This document shows, piece by piece, positions 47,438 through 64,000 of a DNA stretch of 64,000 nucleotides. Under the pieces are notes generated by a model. It had not been told where the DNA came from and searched no databases. It worked only from the letters and a program-made list of their open reading frames with translations. Source of the stretch: Labia minor (taxonomy: Eukaryota; Arthropoda; Insecta; Dermaptera; Spongiphoridae); contig OY720345.1 of assembly GCA_963082975.1 (NCBI GenBank), forward strand, positions 7,032,491-7,096,490, read 5' to 3'. Numbering within the stretch: position 1 is the stretch's first letter; every line of letters begins with the position of its first letter. The translations under genes were made by a program, and so were the position numbers.

Positions 47438-47742
47438 CAGGGCCGTTCCTAGGGTGCGTGAATAAGTTTGCCGCCCCTTCCCCCAAAGTTGTTAAAAATT
47501 TACAAATAAAAAAAGATAAAGTAAATTTAAGTTAATTTAGTTTATAAAAAATTGAAAAAAAATCGAAAGTATTTAAGATCCTGATCGCAAAATCATTTGA
47601 CCTTTTTGTATTTTACAGCCATATTGAAAATAATTAAAAAAACATAAAATGAATAAGTACTTTTAAGGCGGCTCGCGCCGCCCCCTAGGCTTGCCGTCTG
47701 GGTGCCCCGCACCCCCTGCACCCCCGGGTCGGAACATCCCTG
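47438..47742. mobile_element. hAT MITE (305 bp) with perfect target duplication
   Basis: The ends are CAGGGCCGTTCCTAGGG and GGGTCGGAACATCCCTG. GATAGATA is on both sides. The site lies in a (GATA)n microsatellite, which slightly weakens the duplication evidence. The right end is C-rich. Confidence 0.8.
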
Positions 47743-47898
47743 GATAGATAGGTAACAAGTGACCTATAGAAAAGATAATTAAAAAACTATATAAATTCTT
47801 TATATTCAAAAGTAATTTCTAGATTTTATGAATTTATATTATTAATAGTATTTTAATTGATAATCAATTGGGGTTATATACAAAAGTTGTATGCATAG

Positions 47899-48170
47899 AA
47901 AAGGCGCCACAGGATGGGAGGTAGCGTAGCTAGGTCGCATTCTTGGGGTCCCGTGTTCAAATTCCGGACCTGGCAAGGGAATTTCTCTAGCTGGGGTCTA
48001 TGGGATGGGGTCAACCCAGCCTGCGGGATCAACATTGGGGAGCTACTTGATAAAAAGCAGCGCCTCCGATCAAGAAAATTAAGGAAAGTTTGATAGAACC
48101 CGTTCTACTAAGTTTGATAGGACACCTCATCATTTATATAACCGAGTTAATAGGCGTTGTCCTTGCAGAG
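47899..48170 (+). mobile_element. tRNA-derived SINE, family 1, full length
   Basis: A perfect 10-bp duplication GTATGCATAG flanks it (47889-47898 and 48171-48180). The A-box-like GGTAGCGTAGCTAGG and B-box-like GTGTTCAAATTCCGG are clearer here than at 7142. The body shares GAATTTCTCTAGCTGGGGTC with the other copy. Confidence 0.85.
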
Positions 48171-49769
48171 GTATGCATAGGATAGGTTTAGGAAGAATTA
48201 TATATAATTATAATTGGAGCAGGCATTTAAATTTTGACTCACAATATTCACACATACAGAAAATATTTTTAATACAATATAATTTCCTATTTGAATTCTC
48301 AAGATTCTATTCTATTCTATTCAATATATGCATATTACGAAATCCTCAAGTCCATGCTGTCATATAAGAATATGTTGATGTGTTGCTAATTATTTGAACC
48401 TATATTAAATTTTTATCGATATTTACATATATTTAATATTGTTTTAAAAAATTTTCAAGAATGTCGAGAAATATTCTGACCCATTGATCGATCAGGTATG
48501 GGTAGGATGTAGTTAATACATGTTTTATGAAAAAACGCGTCGTAGCATTAGAAATTCAAATTAATATGGTTACATTTAATAAAAAAAATTGTAAGAAAAT
48601 ACATAGACATACGAAAATTAATTTTCGGGATAAAACAATTATTCAGATATCATAGGATGCCTACTTCGGTTCAGAGTCTGAACGCATTTGATTATGAATA
48701 CAAAATTAAGAAATATGATACAAATATCGTTTAATTCCAGGGAAAAGCACTTGTATATATATTATTTTATTTGAATATTTAAAAAATTTAAAAACATTCG
48801 AAGGGTAAAACCAAGAAATATTAAAAAAAAATGTAATTTATCCAGGATGATAAATGAAAGAAAATAAATTAAGTTTTTTGGGAATGAAATATGCTCAAGG
48901 GGATAGTATAGACCAGCAAAAAAATTAAATTTTATTAAAATTATAAGAATTATAGAAAAACATGAACATTAATAAAAAAAACATAATATAAGGGTTGCTA
49001 TTTATATTTCCAGCCTAATAATTAATCAACAAATAATTATGTTCAAAATCAACTTTATTGCTTTTTAAAATATACTCATCACTTTTATTTGGGTTTGAAC
49101 CAAATTTTGAAGCACTTTTTCCAACTCCAATTAAGGTTATTGTTTTGGATGCATCGACATCGATGGATTATCAAAACAAGACTATGTCGATGAACTTAAT
49201 TCTTTATACTTCTATAAAGAACCAAAATTGGTGTTGCAAAAAACATCGAAGGCGTATGTAAACTGATAAAACAAGCTATGTGACATATTGTGAGATTTAG
49301 ACATTGTATTCTACAGCATAAAAATGATTTGTTGTACTCATTGAGTAATCTGGCAGGGTATAATGATAAAAAGAAAATTTAAATTTAAAAAAATAAAAAA
49401 AACATTATTTCAATATAATTTTATTATGAATTAGTTTAACAAAGTGATTAAAATTATTGAGAAAAATATTCAAGCAATTTGTTATTAGACATAAAGATCC
49501 CTTCAGTTGAATCAGCACCTAATGAAAAAAATAAAAGATTAATTATTTTTATTAAAAATAATAACAAATTTATAAATTATTAAATTTTCTACATGATCTG
49601 AATAAAGGAGTAGTAATTAAAACAATAAATGTAGTTTATTAAGTAAATGAAATAATGAAATTTAGTTGATGATAAAATAAATTATTTGACTAAACAGTTA
49701 AAACAGTGAAAAAAAGACTATTTAATCAAAAAAATCAAAATTCAATTCCAGAGTATTTTTATATATATA
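48171..49769. other. AT-rich interval, no gene recognised
   Basis: About 1.6 kb with short open frames (for example 49058-49261) that show no known motif, codon structure or splice-bounded block. Confidence 0.4.
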
Positions 49770-50280
49770 CTACATGGGCTGAAAAGTCCGGGGATTTTTC
49801 CAATAGGTGAGGCCACTAGAAAATGAACATGACTCATTTCGAGAGGCTCATCTGTCACTAGTTTATCTATGAAGTATCATGACATTTTGTCCATTCGTTT
49901 ACAAGCTACAGTCGTTTGAGTAACGCTACTTTCGCCTTCATAAGAAAAATGGAAATACAGGAATATTGCGTCTTGATAAACTGTTGTTCTCGAAGGAGCA
50001 GATGTGGTATAACATTCCTGCAACCAGTGCAATGATTGTTTACAAGTTTTTCTCATTAAAAAACAATGTTTAATCAAGACGCGATATTCCTGTTTTTTCC
50101 ATTTTTCTTATGAAGGCGAAAGTAGCGTCACTCAAACGACTGTAGCTTGTAAACGAATGGACGAAATGTCATGATACTTCATACATAAACTAGTGACAGA
50201 TGAGCCTCTCGAAATGAGTCATGTTCATTTTCTAGTGGCCTCACCTATTGAAAAATCCCGGGACTTTTCAGCCCATGTAG
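49770..50280 (-). mobile_element. Mariner fold-back MITE (511 bp)
   Basis: Arms of about 215 bp (49770-49985 and 50065-50280) are nearly perfect inverted copies beginning CTACATGGGCTGAAAAGTCC, with TA on both sides. In the loop and inner arm, the minus strand reads IKHCFLMRKTCKQSLHWLQE followed by CYTTSAPSRTTVYQD. This is the N-terminal helix-turn-helix of mariner-type transposases. No catalytic domain remains. Transcripts would form a long double-stranded hairpin. Confidence 0.85.
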
Positions 50281-50895
50281 TATATATTTATTTCTTAATA
50301 GCAAAAAACGATGAGAAAAAAATCTTTCTTTATTCTTGAGAGAAATTTTATTAAGTTTTGTATTGTTTTAATAAAAATTAATTTATCCCGAATGGAAAAT
50401 ATATCCTAATCTCTTACCTTCACAATATTTATATATATACAAATTATACAAATTAAAAGATAATTACTAATATTTTAAATATATTTTTTAATTTATGAAA
50501 TTAAAATATTTATTTATTCATATATTAATTTATTAAATAAATGTTATTTTATTTCTGTAAATACTATCTCGATACAATTTTGAAATAACGAATGAGGAAT
50601 ATTTCATTATCATTCATTTTTTGTAAAATATCTTGAATTTTGATGTTTTCAATATAGAAACAAAATATATCTGACAAAAATTGATATATTTTAAATGTTG
50701 CTAAATTTGAATAACTTTGTATTATTTCAAAAGCATTTTCCGATATTTGTTGACTGTATATCGTATAGAAAACAAGAAAAAGGTTGTATATTTTTTTGTT
50801 AATTCAATATGATGGTGACAAAAAATATTTAATAGTAAATATAAATTTACCAAAACTGGAAGGAATGGAAGAACGAGTCAAAGAAATTGACCCGA
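50281..50895. other. 3' flank of the methionine aminopeptidase gene
   Basis: AT-rich sequence downstream of the METAP2 stop codon. It presumably includes the 3' untranslated region, but no single polyadenylation signal can be chosen. Confidence 0.4.
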
Positions 50896-58415
<7,520 letters not shown>

Positions 58416-59229
58416 TTTTTAGATCCTTTTTTATCTTGATATTTCAATGTAATGTTCAAATAGATGATATATATAATAAATAAAATTGGTTTAAATGAAA
58501 AAAATAATTATTTAAAAATAAAAATAACCATTTAAAGGATTTTGGAGAAATGTAGAATGTTATTTTAATATAAAATTTTTATTTAAAATATTGATAAAAA
58601 AAAGCGCTATATTTAATGATTAAAAGTTTAATTAATTTAAAATTAATTTAATTTAATTTAATAAATAAAAACAAAATTATCTATTGAATAGAATTGATTT
58701 GAATAAAAATATAATTATAGATTTAATACTTAAAGTAAAACTATTTTCAATAATTTATTTGTATATTAAATTTCATGAATAACTTATTTTAAGAAATAAA
58801 TAATCAATTAGCAAAGATTATTATTTTATCAGAAATATATTTTAAAATAGAATAATTTAATATAATAATATACAAATACACAACGGATCAAAAAAAGAAC
58901 TTGACATTGAGATTTTTTTAAAAAAATAATAAAATGTAATAATATTGAATAAACTATTAATAAGATATAGAATGTTTTTTAACCTTTCTTAATAATTGGG
59001 ACATAAATTTAAAACAATTGATTTAAAAATTACGATTAAATTAAAATAAATTTATTGATTTTTAATGAAATCTAAAATATTTTTCATTCAATCCTTGTTT
59101 TTCTTTTAATACATAAAGGGTCCGCCATCTAACTTTTTTTTATTTAACTAGCGGTTATTTCAACACTGGTAACTTTAATGTCACAGAAAGTCAGTTTTAT
59201 CCAGATTTTTATCCTTCTGCTGAATAAAA
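58416..59229. other. METAP2 upstream region
   Basis: AT-rich sequence expected to include the METAP2 promoter and 5' untranslated region. No TATA box or initiator could be picked out in this composition. From about 59117 the sequence GGGTCCGCCATCTAAC begins the transposon-derived segment. Confidence 0.4.
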
Positions 59230-59601
59230 ATGGTTGTGTATACGCTTGAGGAGCGCGTGAAAATAGTGCAGTTTTACTTTGAAAATCATGGTAAGGTTGC
59301 AGAATGTGTGCGACAATTACGTACGGAAATGGGAAGAAAAGAGGCGCCGTCAGCTCCGTATGTGCGTTTTCTTTTGAAGAAATTGAGAGAAACTGGCACT
59401 ATTATTGACAAACCAACACGTGATAAGCCAAAAACAGTGCGCACAACCGAGAATATCGCTGCTGTTGCCGAGAGTGTGCGTGAGTCGCCAGGAATATCAG
59501 TTCACCGTCGTTCTCAACAACTGGACATTTCCGAGACTACATTGAGACGAATTTTGCGTAAGGATCTTGGTATGACACCCTACAAATATACAATGGTATA
59601 A
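59230..59601 (+). pseudogene. DUF4817-type mariner transposase N-terminal fragment
   Basis: The 123-codon frame starts MVVYTLEERVKIVQFYFENH and continues ECVRQLRTEMGRKEAPSAPY, VRFLLKKLRETGTIIDKPTR and ISETTLRRILRKDLGMTPYK. It matches the N-terminal helix-turn-helix region (DUF4817) of a Tc/mariner-related family common in insects. It stops after GMTPYKYTMV, where full proteins continue into the DDE catalytic domain. The reading frame itself is intact, so the insertion may be fairly young, but without the catalytic part it cannot transpose. It lies between METAP2 and ATG7, on the opposite strand. Confidence 0.8.
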
Positions 59602-59624
59602 GAAAGGAATCGCGTTGAAGATGT

Positions 59625-59880
59625 TCAGGATGTAAATGCCAGCATCAGGACAACTAGAAGACGCAATGAATCTAACTTAGTCTCAAAAAGACCTGCCACC
59701 GGCCTCACTTTGTCCGCGAGTATAAAAATTGTCAGCGGAATCATTGGAGAAATCTTCGGCTGGACATGAAAGTGTGTGGAGAAGGTCAGGAGATTCCATC
59801 TCTGCTAGGACTCAGGATGACATAAGAGCTCTAATTGCTGGAATGCCAAGAATTGCATGCATGAGGAGATAACACGATTG
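59625..59880 (+). pseudogene. Tc1-like transposase remnant, frameshifted
   Basis: Directly after the DUF4817 fragment, plus-strand frames read NLVSKRPATGLTLSA, then HFVREYKNCQRNHWRNL, then VWRRSGDSISARTQDDIRAL and IAGMPRIACMRR. These correspond in order to Tc1 transposase motifs (RRPATG...L, FAREH.NWT...W..VLF, RVWRR.GE, LI.SMPRR...C). The segment carrying the catalytic DE residues is largely deleted. It is a second, different transposon family from the fragment before it. Confidence 0.65.
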
Positions 59881-60663
59881 AACTCAATTTAAGTCTTTTT
59901 ATCGATGTTTTTGCCTGTTTAAACAAAATTGATAAATTAAAATCTCGTTGAAAATTTATTATTATTATTATCTATTTTATTTAAATTATTTTTAAATAAA
60001 TTGTTTTAAAATTATGTCACACTTATTAAGAAAGGTTAAAATACACTATATCATAAATATTTATTCAATTTCAATGCAATAAAATTACATTCTATTATTA
60101 TTTAAATAAAATCTTAGTGTTACGTTTTTTTCTTCAACAGTATAGCATTAAATGGTTATTTGGTAGATTTCATTTATATAAATTTAAGAGAGTGGAGAAA
60201 AATATATTGAATATATCTAATTCAGTCCTTTATAATTCTCTATTTTCAAAAGTCAAATCAGGTTTGTTTGAAAGATTAAATTTCCATCTAATTGCACAAA
60301 TTTCTTCAGTTTTTCTATAAAAAGAATAGATTGGTTTTATTTAATAAACAAGATTATGTTTATTTATTGTTACATTTAATAATTTTTTATTTTTGGTCCA
60401 TTTATATAAAAGCAATGAATAAACATGAAGAAAAAAAATAATTTAAATAATGTAAAATAACAAAATATTAAAACATATTTAAGTTAATAGATAATAAAAA
60501 ATTTCAATTAAAATAAATAATACAATAACAAATTTTAAGGCAAGAAAATGTTTTTTTTTATATAAAATAAAATATAATTACTATTTCTAAACTTTGCAAT
60601 TAGCAGGAGTGTATTGTAAAATATAAATAAAATAATTAGAATTATATAAAATTTAATTAATAT
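59881..60663. other. ATG7 3' flank, AT-rich
   Basis: No features recognised. It presumably contains the ATG7 3' untranslated region on the minus strand. Confidence 0.4.
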
Positions 60664-63600
60664 TTATGGTATTTCTTCCTTATTTTCATCATCATCATCA
60701 GTACTGTCATTCACTTTATCATAATCCCATTTCTGTAAAACGAAATAAAGAAATTAAAATTTAAATTAAATTTGATGTAAGATATGAGTATTTACATCAA
60801 GATCATCCATTTCTGAATGTAATTCTGTAAGTCCTGTAATATCTTCAAGATAGTGAGGCTCATTGAATGTCTTTAGTAGAAAATCAAATCCTTCATTTTT
60901 ATAAGAATTAATAATCTAAATTGACAAAAATATGTTATAAAATAAATATATATTGATTCAATTTATATTTTTATTTACTTGAGATGAACATGCAATGCAT
61001 TGATTAAATCGTTGTGTTGCTGGTATAACTTGTTGAAATCTACTTAAAAATCCTCTAATGGAATGTGGTACAATACCCAAATAACAAAGGGTTTCATCAT
61101 GTTCATATGTTGAAGATATAGATGCAGGTGCAGCTCCCCTTAAAAAATCTCGTACTTTTAATTTCAAGATCCTTCATTAAAAATTGAATAGATTACAATT
61201 TTATTAGGGATAATCACAATTTAACATTTGTAGCTAATACGTAGTAAAAAATTTTCCATCATCAAAATTAAAATTTATAAAACCATTTCTACCCACTTTG
61301 ATTATATTTAATATATGAACCACCAATAAGTTTTATTCCTTTGATTTTTTTACTTTATTATACTATATTTTTCTTTTAAAAGCTCAACCTTAAATCAGAG
61401 TGCACTCATTGTGGGGTGGTCCACTATGGTAGTCGGCTTTCCATAAAGGAAATCGAATTGGTAAAAGTCTAAATAAAGAAAAATCGAGAAGAGACAATAC
61501 AATATAATTTCTTAAGAGGAATATGATTGGTGAGTTTAGTTAAAATAACAAATATGACTTAAGAGAAATAACTAAAAATATAAAATCTGCTTATTGGAAA
61601 CTGTTTTAGTATTAAATATAAAAACAACGTAAAAAGAATATTATTATATACTTGAGTGTATGCTGAAGAATGGAAATAAGTAATTCTGATGCTATCCCTG
61701 AAGCAATTAGCGATACACCTGGTCTAGTCACAGTGCATTGCTGGTCTAAAGTGCGATCACGTTGACTCTAAAAAATAACAAACCACCAATTTATTTAACA
61801 TTTTAAAAAGAGTAAAATATATTAACATTAAAAAAATGTATTTTAAACTAATTAGTTATAAATCAGTTTATAAATTCAATGAATTTAAATTATATTTTTT
61901 TATATTATTTATTCTATGTATAAATTAGATGTCCTATGATACTTTTTATTAAGTAGCTTCCCAATTTTGATCCCGGAAGCGGCGTTGACTCCTTTCCATG
62001 TTATTGTAACTTTGGAACACTAATCAACTAAATATTATAAGTAGCCTAAAAATCATTCCTCAAATATAATTTAGTGTTTGGATTAAACATTTCTAATAAA
62101 ATCACATATATTAATTAAAAATCCATGTTTGCATACCACAACTCCATGGAGTTTGGATTTCCCCCACCTTTTTATAATAAAAGATTTAAATAAATTTCTT
62201 ACATTTCCAGGTGCTGTAACATCATTACAAAAATAACATCCAAGCATTTGGCCAGGAACAAGTGATGCGTTCTTATCTAGAGAATCATTTTCTTTCATTG
62301 GTCCAATACCATGGCGCATAATTAAATAAGTATCAAATCCTAATGCAGCATTAATTGCAATCTAAGGAATAAAAAGAAATTAAAAATTATAAATATATTA
62401 ATAATTTTAATTATCTTTAATATAATTAATTATATAACAAATAAAATAGTAATATTTGTTTATCATTTAAGAACATTTTATTAAACTAAACAAAAAATTG
62501 TATAATTAGAGATAATGTATTATAATTAATTAAATATAATCATAAAAATTAAAAAATAAAATAAAATAAAATATAATTTTCAAATAAATCGTTTAATAAA
62601 TCTTTTAAATATTAAAACCTTTGAATGAGTAGTAGCAAGCATTGTAGGAAGCCAACGACTCTCTCGTGAATCAAGCAAGAGAAAAATTGCATCATGTTCT
62701 CTTATTAAATTCTCGATTTGTTCAACATTGTTTTTTGTTTCTTCAATCTCTGCTAATCCAATTGGATGTCCAGGCATAGGTATAGTAATATCATAACCTT
62801 TGCTATTCTGTTAAAAAAACAAAAAAGTAATTTTTAATAGTGAATTAAATCGTTAACAAGACGAAATAAGACATATATATATATATATTACTAACAATTC
62901 CAGGATAAATTTTCTTAAGGTTTTCACTTGCTGCATTAACTTTTAATTTACCATTATTTTTACAATCTTCAAAAGTATAGAGAGATTGTCTCACTGGATT
63001 TGAATAAGATACTTTGCCATTGTCAACGAAAGTAATATTTCTAACACCCCAACCCTGAATAAAAATAAATAAAATTAATAAGAGTTAAGAAAATATGTAT
63101 CGGAGGGTTAATAAAATTTAAAAATATATATATATTTTTAAAAAGCATGCTAATTGTGTTTTGCATCATAGCGCCAAAGACCTTTTCTTCACAAATGAAT
63201 TCAGCTACAAAAACATTCTATTTGATTTATAATCATGTTTATACCATTAAAGCTCTAGCTACTGTGCATCCAAGAGTCCCTGCACCAAATAAGAGACATT
63301 TTGTAGAATTAATAATTTCCAAATCTATTTGTGGCATAAGCCTCCATTTCATAAGTCTTAAATTTAAATCCACTGCATTTTCTGCAAGTCTAAAAATCAC
63401 AAAGGCGCAAATATTATTTTGAAACCATTGTTAATTAAACAAAACAGATAAAAAAGAAAAAAAAAATGCATACTTAATAGGATCCATGGAATTAGCAAGA
63501 TTTGCAAGTCTTGGACCAAATTTTCCACGATCATTTTTTTGCCAACCAATCCATTTTCTTTTTGAAAAGTCAATTAATGGTATATTTAGAGATAAATAAA

Positions 63601-64000
63601 TACTATCACAGCAGTGCCATTTCATATCAGAGAGTTTTAATCGAATACCAATTACTTTTACATTTTTATTTACCAAATGTGGACTAAAAGTAGTTAACCA
63701 AATAAAAATTAAATTATTTTTAAATAGCAAGGCTTCGATTTGATATAGTTTCATTCTCATTTGTTTAAGATGAAAATATCTCTTTGTATTTATTAAAAGT
63801 TAAATATTTTTTATTTGAATTTCATATAAATCCTAGAAATTTATTTTATATTGATATGTATTCAAAATTAATTTTCTAACTTAATTAAAAATATTCCTAC
63901 AATTTTCATTTTAAATTAATTCGAAGTCCTCATATTTTTATAATAATAAAATACCATTTATAAGCAAGAAAAGCAATGATAAGTCGGAGAGGCCATCCTG
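60664..64000 (-). CDS. ATG7: Autophagy E1-like enzyme ATG7, C-terminal part (5' end outside window)
   Basis: Activates the ubiquitin-like proteins ATG8 and ATG12 by ATP-dependent thioester formation during autophagosome assembly. Exons visible: (64000)-63955, 63683-63474, 63389-63245, 63054-62896, 62807-62619, 62361-62203, 61767-61652, 61171-60979, 60915-60796 and 60732-60664. Phases agree throughout, giving about 467 residues of roughly 700. Landmarks in order: [30 protein letters not shown]; the nucleotide-binding loop [86 protein letters not shown]; the catalytic cysteine in [11 protein letters not shown] (61735-61737); [11 protein letters not shown]; and CIACSS, whose cysteines with CYFC are the expected zinc ligands. 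The acidic tail ends NKEEIP. The first exon may begin at 63997 (CAG precedes GATGG) or continue beyond the window. The acceptor before 61171 (AATGAAG) lacks a strong pyrimidine tract but is required by phase. The gene looks intact. Confidence 0.95.

Noticed and set aside
49058-49261. 67-codon open frame as a small gene
   Set aside because: No motif, no splice context and no relative in the window. Its length is within chance expectation.

Overview
This is repeat-dominated, strongly A+T-rich eukaryotic nuclear DNA. It holds two recognisable host genes, both on the minus strand at the right-hand end. The gene models are intron-rich with GT-AG introns. Transposable-element relics fill most of the rest: hAT and mariner/Tc1 DNA elements, tRNA-derived SINEs, LINE reverse-transcriptase scraps and Helentron-like non-autonomous elements with a (GTCC)n core. 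The DUF4817-type mariner N-terminus and the DINE-1-like repeats favour an arthropod, but I cannot name the species.

Host genes. Positions 50896-58415 (minus) encode a complete methionine aminopeptidase 2 in nine exons. The 473-residue product carries all the metal ligands. Positions 60664-64000 (minus) encode the C-terminal two thirds of ATG7, the E1-like enzyme of autophagy, in ten exons, and the gene runs off the right edge. The two genes lie in tandem about 2.2 kb apart. Between them is a pair of broken transposase fragments.

Mobile DNA. Two dispersed families, called here HINE-A (about 635 bp, TG-rich core) and HINE-B (about 630 bp, GTCC/GTCT core), account for about twenty copies and fragments. 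Each has a short inverted repeat at the 5' end, a microsatellite core, the matching inverted repeat near the 3' end, and a terminal hairpin. Eleven hAT-type elements have clear termini at both ends. Most of these have 8-bp target duplications that still match at 7 or 8 positions. Two carry remnants of the transposase dimerisation domain. Mariner/Tc1 relics occur at 4.9, 13.6, 27.0, 33.4, 41.9, 45.2, 49.8 and 59.2-59.9 kb. Two SINE families with tRNA-like heads show target duplications, and LINE reverse-transcriptase fragments lie at 39.5 and 53.9 kb.

Unclassified repeats. These include fold-back hairpins at 5.8 and 35.2 kb, a 700-bp family with two copies (36.8 and 43.5 kb), a direct-repeat module with a coding remnant (30.7-32.7 kb), and four GC-rich direct repeats (38.8-40.4 kb). 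Apart from the two genes and a CG-rich patch at 36.3-36.5 kb that might be a promoter or first exon, I see no sign of host coding sequence in 1-50 kb.

Exon boundaries were assigned by hand from protein similarity, GT-AG signals and reading phase. Repeat boundaries come from comparing copies within the window.
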